A program made the translations under genes and the position numbers. A DNA stretch of 7,202 nucleotides from Chlorobium sp. (GTDB taxonomy: Bacteria > Bacteroidota > Chlorobiia > Chlorobiales > Chlorobiaceae), in the NCBI GenBank assembly GCA_026193435.1, contig JAPHUN010000211.1, positions 1 to 7,202 on the forward strand, given 5' to 3'. Each line of letters starts with the position of its first letter. Position 1 is the stretch's first letter. Positions 1 to 6,886 of the stretch are shown here, in pieces. The notes under the pieces were generated by a model. The model did no database searches. It had not been told where the DNA came from and worked only from the letters and a program-made list of their open reading frames with translations.

Positions 1-1
1 G

Positions 2-1651
2 CCGCCTCTCGCGAACGGTATGGCGACCGCTGCTGACTGGATGTCGGCGGCATCATTCATTTCCATGGCCGGACTTATCTCCTTTATGGGCTATGACGGA
101 TCGATTTACCTCATGGGCTGGACAGGCGGCTATGTCTTGCTTGCGCTGCTTCTGGCTCCGTATCTCCGGAAGTTCGGAAAATTCACCGTCCCTGATTTTG
201 TCGGTGACCGTTACTACTCGAATGCTGCACGTACTGTAGCCGTCATTTGCGCGATTTTTGTCTCCTTTACCTATGTTGCCGGTCAAATGCGCGGCGTGGG
301 CGTTGTCTTTTCCCGGTTCCTTGAAGTACCTATCAACATCGGCATTCTCATCGGTATGGGCATCGTGTTCTTCTATGCCGTGCTTGGCGGCATGAAAGGC
401 ATCACCTACACTCAGGTCGCCCAGTACTGTGTGCTCATCTTCGCCTATATGGTACCGGCAATCTTCATCGCCATCCAGATCACAGGCACACCGATTCCAC
501 AGCTTGGTTTTGGCGGAGAAGTTCAGGGCGGGGGGTTCCTTCTTGACAAGCTTGACGGTCTGCATCAGGAGCTCGGATTTGCGGCCTATACGGATGGCAG
601 CAAACCGATGATAGACGTATTCTTCATTACCTTCGCGCTGATGGTCGGAACAGCAGGGCTTCCGCATGTCATCGTGCGATTCTTTACCGTACCAAAGGTC
701 CGGGACGCACGTATCTCAGCCGGCTGGGCACTTGTTTTCATCGCGCTTCTCTACACCACCGCACCGGCTGTAGCAGCATTCGCGCGATACAACCTTATCA
801 ACACCGTCAGCAACACCCAGTATGCAGAACTCCCGTCCTGGTTTAAAACCTGGGAAGGGACAGGGCTGATTGCCTGGGCTGACAAAAACGACGATGGTGC
901 CGTACAGTACGTAAAAGGTAATGCCTTTGACGGCAAACCTGCGTTTACGGGTGAATCAGGAGCTGAAGGTCAGCGACTCATCTCCAATGAGCTGACTACG
1001 GACAACGCCAATGAATTGTATATCGACAGAGATATCATGGTGCTGGCAAATCCTGAAATCGCCAACCTGCCGCCATGGGTGATCGCCCTGGTCGCCGCTG
1101 GTGGTCTCGCAGCAGCCCTTTCAACCGCGGCAGGCCTCTTGCTTGTCATCTCCACATCCGTGGCTCATGACCTGATCAAAAAGCAGTTCAACCCGGATAT
1201 CGACGAGAAATCCGAGGTGATGATCGCACGAATTTCCGTGGCGGCAGCGGTATTGGTCGCAGGGTACTTCGGCATCAACCCGCCGGGATTCGTCGCCCAG
1301 GTTGTGGCCTTCGCGTTCGGTCTCGCGGCTTCGTCATTCTTCCCTGTCATCATCATGGGTATTTTCTACAAAAGGATGAACAAGGAAGGAGCTATTGCAG
1401 GTATGCTTTCAGGCATCATCTTTACCGCCGCCTACATTATCTACTTCAAGTTCGTCAACCCGGCAGCCAACAATGCGGACAACTGGCTGTTCGGTATCTC
1501 ACCTGAAGGAATCGGCACGGTAGGTATGATCATCAACTTTGTTGTGAGCTTCATCGTAGCAAAAATCACACCGGCACCTCCGGAGGATATCCAGGAAATG
1601 GTTGACAGCCTGAGATACCCTAAAGGATCCGGGGAAGCATCAATGCACTGA
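2..1651 (+). CDS. Sodium:solute symporter (SSS family, ActP-like / VC_2705-like), 5' partial
   Basis: This is an integral inner-membrane Na+-coupled transporter, probably for acetate or another small organic acid; the substrate is inferred from likeness to ActP and cannot be read from the sequence. The frame is open to the left edge (PPLANG before the Met at base 20), and that Met sits inside the conserved 'NGMATAADWMSAASF' stretch, so the true start, roughly 60-70 residues earlier, is outside the window. Counting from that Met: many hydrophobic helices; GLPHVIVRFFTVPKV at 213-227, typical of ActP relatives; LAAALSTAAGLLLVISTS at 363-380, the Na+-site helix region; and a hydrophilic tail (PAPPEDIQEMVDSLRYP, 518-534). 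A long hydrophilic loop at about 260-350 is longer than in E. coli ActP and fits the 'large' VC_2705 subfamily, which normally pairs with a small DUF4212 subunit; that partner would lie upstream. The loop carries an EF-hand-like DKNDDGAV (288-295). The gene is followed by a strong terminator. Confidence 0.93.
   Translation, partial: PPLANGMATAADWMSAASFISMAGLISFMGYDGSIYLMGWTGGYVLLALLLAPYLRKFGKFTVPDFVGDRYYSNAARTVAVICAIFVSFTYVAGQMRGVGVVFSRFLEVPINIGILIGMGIVFFYAVLGGMKGITYTQVAQYCVLIFAYMVPAIFIAIQITGTPIPQLGFGGEVQGGGFLLDKLDGLHQELGFAAYTDGSKPMIDVFFITFALMVGTAGLPHVIVRFFTVPKVRDARISAGWALVFIALLYTTAPAVAAFARYNLINTVSNTQYAELPSWFKTWEGTGLIAWADKNDDGAVQYVKGNAFDGKPAFTGESGAEGQRLISNELTTDNANELYIDRDIMVLANPEIANLPPWVIALVAAGGLAAALSTAAGLLLVISTSVAHDLIKKQFNPDIDEKSEVMIARISVAAAVLVAGYFGINPPGFVAQVVAFAFGLAASSFFPVIIMGIFYKRMNKEGAIAGMLSGIIFTAAYIIYFKFVNPAANNADNWLFGISPEGIGTVGMIINFVVSFIVAKITPAPPEDIQEMVDSLRYPKGSGEASMH
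881..916 (+). other. EF-hand-like calcium-binding loop within the symporter
   Basis: These bases encode residues 288-299 (counted from the Met at base 20), reading DKNDDGAVQYVK. Positions 1, 3, 5 and 6 of a canonical EF-hand loop (D, N/D, D, G) and the hydrophobic residue at position 8 are present. The usual Glu/Asp at position 12 is Lys, so the fit is incomplete. The loop lies in the long hydrophilic segment between two membrane helices. Calcium binding is an inference from the motif. Confidence 0.45.
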
Positions 1652-1655
1652 TGCT
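1636..1655 (+). repeat. Small hairpin spanning the symporter stop codon
   Basis: AGCATCA (1636-1642) and TGATGCT (1649-1655) are perfect 7-bp inverted arms around a 6-nt loop, and the right arm contains the TGA stop. Outer bases GGAA and TTCC could extend the stem past a two-base bulge. It lies just before the terminator and may help protect the 3' end of the mRNA; that role is inferred. Confidence 0.4.
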
Positions 1656-1671
1656 CTTCCAGAGATGTAGT

Positions 1672-1701
1672 AAAAAGGCGCGAAAACTTCGCGCCTTTTT
1701 T
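1672..1701 (+). terminator. Rho-independent terminator after the symporter
   Basis: A perfect 13-bp stem pairs AAAAAGGCGCGAA (1672-1684) with TTCGCGCCTTTTT (1688-1700) around a 3-nt loop (AAC). It has a GC-rich core and six consecutive T residues at the end (1696-1701). The stop codon is 20 bp upstream. The matching A-tract on the left means it could also act on transcripts from the opposite strand, but no convergent gene is seen here, so the + strand symporter is its obvious client. Confidence 0.92.
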
Positions 1702-1778
1702 ATTTACTTCCACCATATCAGTTTTAACAGAAATATCATACCCTCGTGTGATAACGCTGACGACAAAACCAATAGTGG

Positions 1779-1801
1779 ATTCCCGTGCATGAAAAGGGAA
1801 T
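1779..1801. repeat. Inverted repeat upstream of uvrC
   Basis: ATTCCC (1779-1784) and GGGAAT (1796-1801) form perfect 6-bp arms separated by 11 nt, in the gap between the symporter terminator and uvrC and about 73 bp before the uvrC start. It could be a binding site for a dimeric regulator or a small hairpin. There is no T-tract, so it is not a terminator. Six-base arms can occur by chance. Confidence 0.25.
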
Positions 1802-1835
1802 GACAACAACTACACTATATTTTTTTACTTTTGGT

Positions 1836-1862
1836 TTGATCACTTACTGTGCCAGGTATAGA
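1836..1862 (+). promoter_or_regulatory. uvrC: Possible sigma-70-type promoter for uvrC (weak)
   Basis: TTGATC (1836-1841) and TATAGA (1857-1862) each match four of six bases of the -35 and -10 consensus, but their spacing is only 15 bp, shorter than the preferred 17. A start point near 1869 would leave an almost leaderless mRNA, which would agree with the missing Shine-Dalgarno sequence. Upstream AT-rich DNA (1811-1831) also suits a promoter region. This is a weak call. Confidence 0.25.
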
Positions 1863-1873
1863 AATGCGTTTAC

Positions 1874-3760
1874 ATGCCCAATTCCGCTGACAATACAAAA
1901 AAACTTGCATCCCTGCCTTCCTCTCCGGGTGTCTACCAGTTTAAAAACGCGAGAGGAAAAGTCATCTATGTCGGGAAAGCCAAAAACCTGCGCTCACGGG
2001 TACTGTCATATTTTCGAAACCATTCACAGCTATCGGGAAAAACTCTGGTTCTTGCGGGTCATATCGACGATATCGAGGTAATCCTCACCTCGTCAGAGGT
2101 TGAAGCGCTCATCCTCGAGAACAATCTCATAAAGGAACTCAAGCCCCGCTACAACATCAATCTCAAGGATGATAAAACCTATCCGTATCTGGTTATCACC
2201 AATGAACCTTTCCCCAGGATTTTCCTTACAAGAGAGGTGCGACAGGACGGTTCAACCTATTTCGGCCCCTATACGGAAACCCGTCAGCTTCGTTCTGTGC
2301 TTGAACTGATCAGCTCGATATTCCATGTCAGAAGCTGCAGGCTCAAACTGACCCCGGAGAACATCAGGAACAAAAAATTCTCTGTTTGTCTGGACTATCA
2401 TATCCATAAATGTAAAGGCCCGTGTGAAGGGCTTCAGTCTGAAGAGGACTATAACAGGATGGTCTCTGAAATCATCAGATTGCTGAAGGGAAAAACCTCC
2501 GAATTGGTCAGCTCTCTCAGAGAGGAAATGAAGCAATGTGCTACCGAACTGAAATTCGAACAGGCTGCCGAACTGAAACTGCAGATTGACGGACTCGTGA
2601 AATATACTGAGCGTCAGAAAGTCGTAACAACTGATCCGGTCGATCGGGACGTCTTCGGCATAGAGCGAACGGGAGACAACGCATGCGGAGTGGTGTTCAA
2701 AATACGTGAAGGCAAACTCCTCGGTTCTCAAAGAATGTATTTTTCAAATATGGAAGAGGAACCGACAGCAAATCTCCTGTCCGGATTTCTTAAAAAATAT
2801 TATCTGGAAACACCCGGCCTCATTCCGCAGGAGATATTCACACAGGAAGCTCTTCCGGCAGAAGACAAGGCATCGCTTCTGAAACTGTTTTCGAAGAAAC
2901 ACAAAGAAGAAAAAAAAGGCAGAAAATCAGTCCATTTTGTAACGCCCCTTATCGGTGAAAAAGCTCGTCTGGTGGATATGTGCAGGGAAAATGCCAGGCA
3001 TCATCTCAGTGAGTATCTGACAGAAAAGCAGAAACGCGGTGAGCTGGCTCAGGATAATCCGGCACTAACCGCCCTGCAGGAAACACTTCATCTTGACAAA
3101 AAACCCCTGCGAATCGAATGCTTTGACAATTCACATTTTCAAGGCAGTGATTACACAAGCTCCATGGTCTGTTTTGTAAACGGAAAACCAAGAAAATCCG
3201 AATATAAAAAATTCAGGCTGCGCACCATTGACGGTTCGGACGATTACGCGGCAATGTGTGAAGCGATTACACGCCGCTACAGCGGAACGCTTTCCAACGA
3301 ACTGCCTCTTCCTGACCTGATAGTGATCGACGGAGGAAAAGGACAGGTGAACGTCGCCTGGAAAACGCTCTCGAAATCAGGCATCTCAGTACCAGTTATC
3401 GGCCTGGCAAAACGACTTGAGGAGATATACTTTCCGTCAAGCAGAGATCCCTACAATCTTCCTAAAACATCTCCTGCGCTGAAACTTCTGCAGAGAGTTC
3501 GTGACGAAGCCCACCGCTTCGCCATCAGCTATCATCGTACGCTCCGAAAATCTCGAACGCTGAAAACCATACTGACCGAAATCCCCGGTATAGGAGAGAA
3601 AAGCGCCATGAAACTTCTCAGTCACTTCGGATCGATCGAACAGATAGCCAAAGCAGACAGAAAAGAACTCATGAAAATCACAGGCCCTCGAGCAGCCGAG
3701 GCGATTGCAATTTTTTTCAGTAGCAGAACGCTTTCCGACAATTCCGGCAACCGAGAGTAA
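1874..3760 (+). CDS. uvrC: UvrABC excinuclease subunit C
   Basis: UvrC makes the 3' and then the 5' incision around bulky DNA lesions after UvrA/UvrB damage recognition, in the cytoplasm. At 628 residues it has the full family length. The N-terminal GIY-YIG nuclease domain (about 17-95) shows GVY (19-21), YVGKAKNLRSRV (32-43) and the metal-binding Glu in ALILENNLIK (E82). Cysteines C155, C172, C180 and C184 match the UvrC four-cysteine cluster, known in the family as an Fe-S site. A UVR motif that contacts UvrB spans about 207-242. The RNase H-like 5'-incision domain carries D418 (ECFDNSHFQG), D486 (VIDGGKGQ) and H547 (DEAHRF). Paired helix-hairpin-helix motifs fill 566-612 (IPGIGEKSAMKLL). 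The ATG at 1874 is the first start after an in-frame stop at 1859-1861, so the start is well fixed although no Shine-Dalgarno sequence precedes it. No clear terminator follows. Confidence 0.98.
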   Translation: MPNSADNTKKLASLPSSPGVYQFKNARGKVIYVGKAKNLRSRVLSYFRNHSQLSGKTLVLAGHIDDIEVILTSSEVEALILENNLIKELKPRYNINLKDDKTYPYLVITNEPFPRIFLTREVRQDGSTYFGPYTETRQLRSVLELISSIFHVRSCRLKLTPENIRNKKFSVCLDYHIHKCKGPCEGLQSEEDYNRMVSEIIRLLKGKTSELVSSLREEMKQCATELKFEQAAELKLQIDGLVKYTERQKVVTTDPVDRDVFGIERTGDNACGVVFKIREGKLLGSQRMYFSNMEEEPTANLLSGFLKKYYLETPGLIPQEIFTQEALPAEDKASLLKLFSKKHKEEKKGRKSVHFVTPLIGEKARLVDMCRENARHHLSEYLTEKQKRGELAQDNPALTALQETLHLDKKPLRIECFDNSHFQGSDYTSSMVCFVNGKPRKSEYKKFRLRTIDGSDDYAAMCEAITRRYSGTLSNELPLPDLIVIDGGKGQVNVAWKTLSKSGISVPVIGLAKRLEEIYFPSSRDPYNLPKTSPALKLLQRVRDEAHRFAISYHRTLRKSRTLKTILTEIPGIGEKSAMKLLSHFGSIEQIAKADRKELMKITGPRAAEAIAIFFSSRTLSDNSGNRE

Positions 3761-3809
3761 CCTGACGGTATTGCTGTCTGTTCCCATTCTGCCGCAACGT
3801 CATACGCAG

Positions 3810-3830
3810 CTGATTCAGGCTCTGTGACAG
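3810..3830. repeat. Two adjacent 9-bp palindromes in the uvrC-TPR gap
   Basis: CTGATTCAG (3810-3818) and CTGTGACAG (3822-3830) are each perfect 4-bp-arm palindromes around one base, with centres 12 bp apart. They lie upstream of the AT-rich promoter-like stretch. A regulator site is conceivable but unproven, and short palindromes of this kind arise by chance. Confidence 0.18.
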
Positions 3831-3845
3831 GTATCCGGATTACGT

Positions 3846-3883
3846 TATATTTGTTGGAAAAATCTTGTATATTTGATTGTATT
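3846..3883 (+). promoter_or_regulatory. AT-rich promoter region for the TPR-aroE unit (candidate)
   Basis: TATATTTG occurs twice, at 3846-3853 and 3868-3875, offset by 22 bp. It fits the TAnnTTTG -7 element described for Bacteroidetes promoters, although whether Chlorobi sigma factors use that element is uncertain and no well-spaced TTTG -33 box is seen. A sigma-70 alternative is TTGGAA (3854-3859), 18 bp, TGTATT (3878-3883). The region is markedly AT-rich compared with its flanks and ends about 43 bp before the TPR start, so a promoter here is plausible; its exact position is not resolved. Confidence 0.35.
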
Positions 3884-3926
3884 TATTTAGCTGAAAGAAA
3901 CGCAGAAGAAAACATACTCCACATTT

Positions 3927-5327
3927 ATGAGCTTCCTTGACTTTTTTGATGAAGGCGGCAACAGCGATACGAACGGCAACAACAGGAATCTTCAACTTGA
4001 CGACTTAGATCTCACATCCATATATGACACCGAAGAACTGATTGAGATAATCATCCAGTTCAACGAAGAGGGAAAACATCCGGAAGCGCTGGCTGTTGCG
4101 CGGCATTTAACCGAAACAGCATCCTACAATGCTGAATCCTGGTTTCATCTGGGAAACTGTCTGACAGTCAACGGTTCATTTGACGACGCAAAAGCTGCCT
4201 TTAGTAAAGCGACTGTTCTCAGTCCCGCTGACAGTGAGATGAGGCTGAATCTCGCCCTCGCGCATTTCAATACCGCCGAATACAAGACCGCTCTCGATAA
4301 ACTCGACTCCATCCTGTGCGATTCGACTCTTGAAAAGGAGATGTATTTCTATAGAGGACTTATTCTTCAGAAAATGGAGCGTTACCGGGAGTCCGAAAAA
4401 TATCTTGAAAAATGCCTTGCCCTGGAACCGGACTTCGCGGAAGCGTGGTATGAGCTCGCGTTCTGCAAGGATGTCCTTGGAAAAATGGAGGAGAGCGCAA
4501 CCTGTTATCAGAAAACCATTGATCAGGACCCCTACAATGTCAATGCCTGGTACAATAAAGGACTTGTTCTGAGTAAACTGAAAAAATATGACGATGCTCT
4601 TGAGTGCTACGATATGGCTATTGCAATAGCCGATGATTTCAGCTCAGCCTGGTATAACAGGGCAAACGTTCTGGCTATTACAGGCAAAATTGAAGAAGCC
4701 GCTGAAAGTTACCTCAAAACGATTGAATTTGAACCGGACGACATCAATGCGCTTTACAATCTTGGCATAGCTTATGAAGAGCTTGAAGACTACGACAAAG
4801 CCATAACGCACTATACGAGGTGCATCGAGCTGAAACCGGATTTCGCGGATGCATGGTTTGCACTGGCCTGCTGTCATGAGGCTGACAATGCCTATGAGGA
4901 GTCATTGAAATCGGTCAATCAGGCGCTGAACTATCTTCCGGGTTCGGTTGATTTTCTTCAGTTGAAAGCCGAGATTTATTATAACATGGAAAGTCTCGAA
5001 CGATCGATCAGCACCTATAAAAAAATCCTTACGATCGAGGCTGACTCTCCCCAGCTTTGGGTTGATTACGCTGTCGTGCTGCGGGAGGCTTCCCTCTATA
5101 CAGAATCTCTGGAAGCCTTTGAACATTCTCTTGAGCTTCAACCACAATCAGCAGAGACCCATTTTGAGATCGCAGCGACCTATTTTGCCCTTGGTGATAA
5201 AAAAAGCACGATCAAATCATTGACAAAGGCCTTCTCCATCGATCCTGACAAGAAACAGCTTTTCAAGACAACCTTCCCTGAGCTCTACAATCAGGATTCG
5301 GTTCGGGAAATACTGGGTATTGTCTGA
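3927..5327 (+). CDS. Tetratricopeptide repeat (TPR) protein
   Basis: This 466-residue protein has no signal peptide or membrane helix, so it is probably a cytoplasmic protein-interaction scaffold; its partners are unknown. An acidic, Asn/Gly-rich head (1-34) is followed by twelve back-to-back 34-residue units starting at 35, 69, 103, 137, 171, 205, 239, 273, 307, 341, 375 and 409, with no insertion or deletion, ending at 442. Canonical units read like [20 protein letters not shown] (207-226) and [20 protein letters not shown] (275-294), with the usual W/L-x2-L/N-G/A-x2-Y pattern and final Pro near position 32. The first unit and the tenth are the most degenerate. A short tail (443-466) caps the array. 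The ATG at 3927 is the only ATG after the in-frame stop at 3888-3890; no clear Shine-Dalgarno sequence is present. It lies 18 bp before aroE, suggesting co-transcription. Confidence 0.93.
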   Translation: MSFLDFFDEGGNSDTNGNNRNLQLDDLDLTSIYDTEELIEIIIQFNEEGKHPEALAVARHLTETASYNAESWFHLGNCLTVNGSFDDAKAAFSKATVLSPADSEMRLNLALAHFNTAEYKTALDKLDSILCDSTLEKEMYFYRGLILQKMERYRESEKYLEKCLALEPDFAEAWYELAFCKDVLGKMEESATCYQKTIDQDPYNVNAWYNKGLVLSKLKKYDDALECYDMAIAIADDFSSAWYNRANVLAITGKIEEAAESYLKTIEFEPDDINALYNLGIAYEELEDYDKAITHYTRCIELKPDFADAWFALACCHEADNAYEESLKSVNQALNYLPGSVDFLQLKAEIYYNMESLERSISTYKKILTIEADSPQLWVDYAVVLREASLYTESLEAFEHSLELQPQSAETHFEIAATYFALGDKKSTIKSLTKAFSIDPDKKQLFKTTFPELYNQDSVREILGIV

Positions 5328-5331
5328 GGAG
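5325..5331 (+). promoter_or_regulatory. aroE: Shine-Dalgarno sequence for aroE overlapping the TPR stop codon
   Basis: TGAGGAG overlaps the TGA stop of the TPR gene and holds the only good AGGAG in front of a start in this window. The spacer to the ATG at 5346 is 14 nt, longer than the usual 5-10. No alternative start codon in frame lies nearer. Its position suggests that ribosomes ending the TPR gene can re-initiate on aroE. Confidence 0.6.
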
Positions 5332-5345
5332 TCTCGTCTGCATCT

Positions 5346-6227
5346 ATGTACAGCGCTAAAAAAATTCTCGGGCTGATAGGCAGAAATGTCGGCTATTCCT
5401 ACTCACCCTATATACATAACACCGCTGCTGAAAAGCTCGGCCTGGGGTATTACTATACGATATTCAATATCTCATCTCACGATCTCGTTCCATCAGCCCT
5501 TGAAGGCGCAAAAGCCCTCGGCATAGCCGGCTTCAATGTCACCATACCCTATAAAAAGACGGTGGTTGCCTGCATGGACAAACTTTCACCGGAAGCTGAA
5601 GCAATAGGCGCGGTAAATACCATAGTGAACGATAACGGAACGCTTATCGGTTACAATACCGACATTGCCGGAATCGTGATCCCTCTCGAACCTTACGCCT
5701 CGCTGCTCGATGCCCAACCTGTGGGGATTTTCGGTAACGGCGGCGCTGCAATGGCCGCTATACAGGCACTGAGCACCTGTTTCACCCCATCAGGCATCCG
5801 CCTGTTCGTAAGGCAACGGGAAAAAGGCAGTGAACTCTGCAGACAATTCAAGAACAAAAATCTTCCGATACCCTTATCGACGCATACACTGGATGACCAT
5901 ACAGCTCAACACAACTGCAGACTGCTCATCAATGCCACGCCGATCGGAACAAAAGGTCTCGACACCGCTCCTGACGGCTGTATCATCCCTTCCGGATCAG
6001 GTGTCATTCATTCCGGCCAGATCGTTTTCGATATGGTCTACAACCCCATGGAAACGCAATTGCTGCGACTGGCAAAAGCCGCTGGAGCCATAGCGATACC
6101 GGGTATAGAAATGCTCATCGGACAGGCTTCCCGGTCATTCGAGATATGGACGGGAAAAGCGATGCCTGTCACTACTGTCAGAAACAAGCTGCAGGAACTG
6201 CTCCTGACTGAAGAACGCTCTTCCTGA
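5346..6227 (+). CDS. aroE: Shikimate dehydrogenase (NADP+)
   Basis: AroE reversibly reduces 3-dehydroshikimate to shikimate with NADPH, the fourth step of the chorismate pathway to aromatic amino acids, in the cytoplasm. At 293 residues it is of normal length. The substrate-binding half shows SYSP (18-21), [10 protein letters not shown] (62-71) with the catalytic Lys K70, GAVNT (88-92) and GYNTD (102-106) with the catalytic Asp D106. The nucleotide-binding half shows GNGGAA (130-135), NATPIG (196-201), FDMVYNP (228-234) and the closing [18 protein letters not shown] (253-270) with Q260. The usual NRT cofactor-phosphate motif after the second strand is VRQREKG (155-161); R156 could still contact the 2'-phosphate. 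It sits 18 bp behind the TPR gene with a shared translation signal. Confidence 0.97.
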   Translation: MYSAKKILGLIGRNVGYSYSPYIHNTAAEKLGLGYYYTIFNISSHDLVPSALEGAKALGIAGFNVTIPYKKTVVACMDKLSPEAEAIGAVNTIVNDNGTLIGYNTDIAGIVIPLEPYASLLDAQPVGIFGNGGAAMAAIQALSTCFTPSGIRLFVRQREKGSELCRQFKNKNLPIPLSTHTLDDHTAQHNCRLLINATPIGTKGLDTAPDGCIIPSGSGVIHSGQIVFDMVYNPMETQLLRLAKAAGAIAIPGIEMLIGQASRSFEIWTGKAMPVTTVRNKLQELLLTEERSS

Positions 6228-6257
6228 AATTGACTTCTTCAACATGTTTTTCAGGGA
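6221..6257 (+). repeat. Inverted repeat at the end of aroE
   Basis: TTCCTGAAA (6221-6229) can pair with TTTCAGGGA (6249-6257) through nine bases with one G-T wobble and a 19-nt loop. The left arm contains the aroE stop codon. No T-run follows, so it is not a standard intrinsic terminator; it may be a 3'-end stabilising structure or a weak, Rho-assisted stop. Confidence 0.3.
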
Positions 6258-6281
6258 AGTCACACGCATCGACCGGACGAT

Positions 6282-6310
6282 TTGATGATACGCTATCATA
6301 TCTTTACATT
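6282..6310 (+). promoter_or_regulatory. lspA: Candidate promoter for lspA-tatD
   Basis: TTGATG (6282-6287) and TACATT (6305-6310) match four of six bases each of the -35 and -10 consensus with an ideal 17-bp spacing. The start point would fall near 6317, leaving a leader of about 66 nt before lspA. The spacer contains most of the palindrome at 6285-6299. This is the best sigma-70-like candidate in the window, yet the evidence is only the consensus match and the position. Confidence 0.38.
6285..6299. repeat. 15-bp palindrome overlapping the lspA promoter candidate
   Basis: ATGATA (6285-6290) and TATCAT (6294-6299) are perfect arms around CGC. Sitting between the putative -35 and -10 boxes, it has the placement of a repressor operator. 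A hairpin role in RNA is less likely because it would lie upstream of the predicted transcript start. Confidence 0.35.
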
Positions 6311-6382
6311 GAGAGCCGGATTTCCCTTTGTTCAATCGCGTCTCTCTAACACGCCAACTTTCAGAAAACAACCCTCCCGGCC

Positions 6383-6862
6383 ATGCAACTCTTTTTCCTT
6401 TGTGCCGCTCTGGTGATCGTTCTTGATCAATTCACAAAACAGCTTGCCATCACTCATCTGATGCCGAATGAGGAAAGTCTGGTGCTGATTGCCGAATGGC
6501 TGAAGCTCACCTATACGGAAAACACCGGCATAGCATTCGGTCTTTCCCTCGGCTCGCCGATCATACTCATCGTCACGACGACGCTCATTCTCGCTGCACT
6601 TTTTCTCTATGTTGTTTTTTCGAAAAACCGTAACCCCGGCTTTCTGATAACCTTCGGATTGATCCTCGGCGGGGGGATAGGCAACGGTATCGACCGGATC
6701 CTGTTCGGAAGAGTGGTTGATTTCATACATGTCGACATCTATCAGGGATACCTCTTCGGCTCATGGGTCTCACTCTGGCCGGTGTTCAATATAGCCGATT
6801 CCGCAATTACCATAGGAGCCTGTGTCCTCGTGATATGGTATAACAGAATCTTCACCCGGTAG
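6383..6862 (+). CDS. lspA: Lipoprotein signal peptidase (signal peptidase II)
   Basis: LspA is an aspartic protease of the inner membrane that removes the signal peptide from diacylglyceryl-modified prolipoproteins in front of the lipid-bearing Cys. At 159 residues it has the family length. It shows the four-helix plan: helix 1 (about 2-21) with DQFTK (15-19); a periplasmic segment with ENTGIAFG (46-53); helix 2 (about 57-79); helix 3 (about 86-103) with GGGIGNGIDR (96-105); and helix 4 (about 134-153). The catalytic aspartates are D113 in VVDF and D139 in FNIADS. The ATG at 6383 is the only start after the in-frame stop at 6347-6349. No Shine-Dalgarno sequence is present; the leader instead has CCCTCCC (6372-6378). 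tatD follows by 24 bp, suggesting one mRNA. Confidence 0.97.
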   Translation: MQLFFLCAALVIVLDQFTKQLAITHLMPNEESLVLIAEWLKLTYTENTGIAFGLSLGSPIILIVTTTLILAALFLYVVFSKNRNPGFLITFGLILGGGIGNGIDRILFGRVVDFIHVDIYQGYLFGSWVSLWPVFNIADSAITIGACVLVIWYNRIFTR

Positions 6863-6886
6863 GATAACCGTTACCGACCAAAAAGC

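Noticed and set aside
53..667. 204-codon open frame on the - strand opposite the symporter
   Set aside because: It lies wholly antisense to a clearly conserved coding region, its product has no recognisable motif and low-complexity charged composition, and no promoter or start signal supports it.
1855..1867. 13-base match GGTATAGAAATGC shared with the 3' part of aroE (about 6103-6114)
   Set aside because: One copy is ordinary coding sequence for the conserved IEML motif of AroE; two short copies without further extension are best explained by chance.
1785..2081. 98-codon + strand frame overlapping the uvrC start
   Set aside because: Two thirds of it is uvrC read out of frame, and the upstream part shows no coding character. 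It does not look like a leader peptide with regulatory codons.
2252..2731. 159-codon open frame on the - strand opposite uvrC
   Set aside because: It is antisense to conserved UvrC sequence, including the cysteine cluster, with no recognisable product; it is a shadow frame.
2903..2917. Run of eight A in uvrC as a possible frameshift site
   Set aside because: The protein continues in frame with conserved UvrC domains on both sides, and no stimulatory structure was seen; the run encodes a Lys/Glu-rich linker.
3686..3717. Hairpin CCTCG/CGAGG followed by seven T residues inside the end of uvrC
   Set aside because: The stem is only 5 bp and the T-run starts 9 nt after it, inside conserved helix-hairpin-helix coding sequence; it does not have the layout of an intrinsic terminator.
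6332..6730. 132-codon open frame on the - strand opposite lspA
   Set aside because: The catalytic lspA frame explains this DNA; the antisense product is charged, without known motifs.
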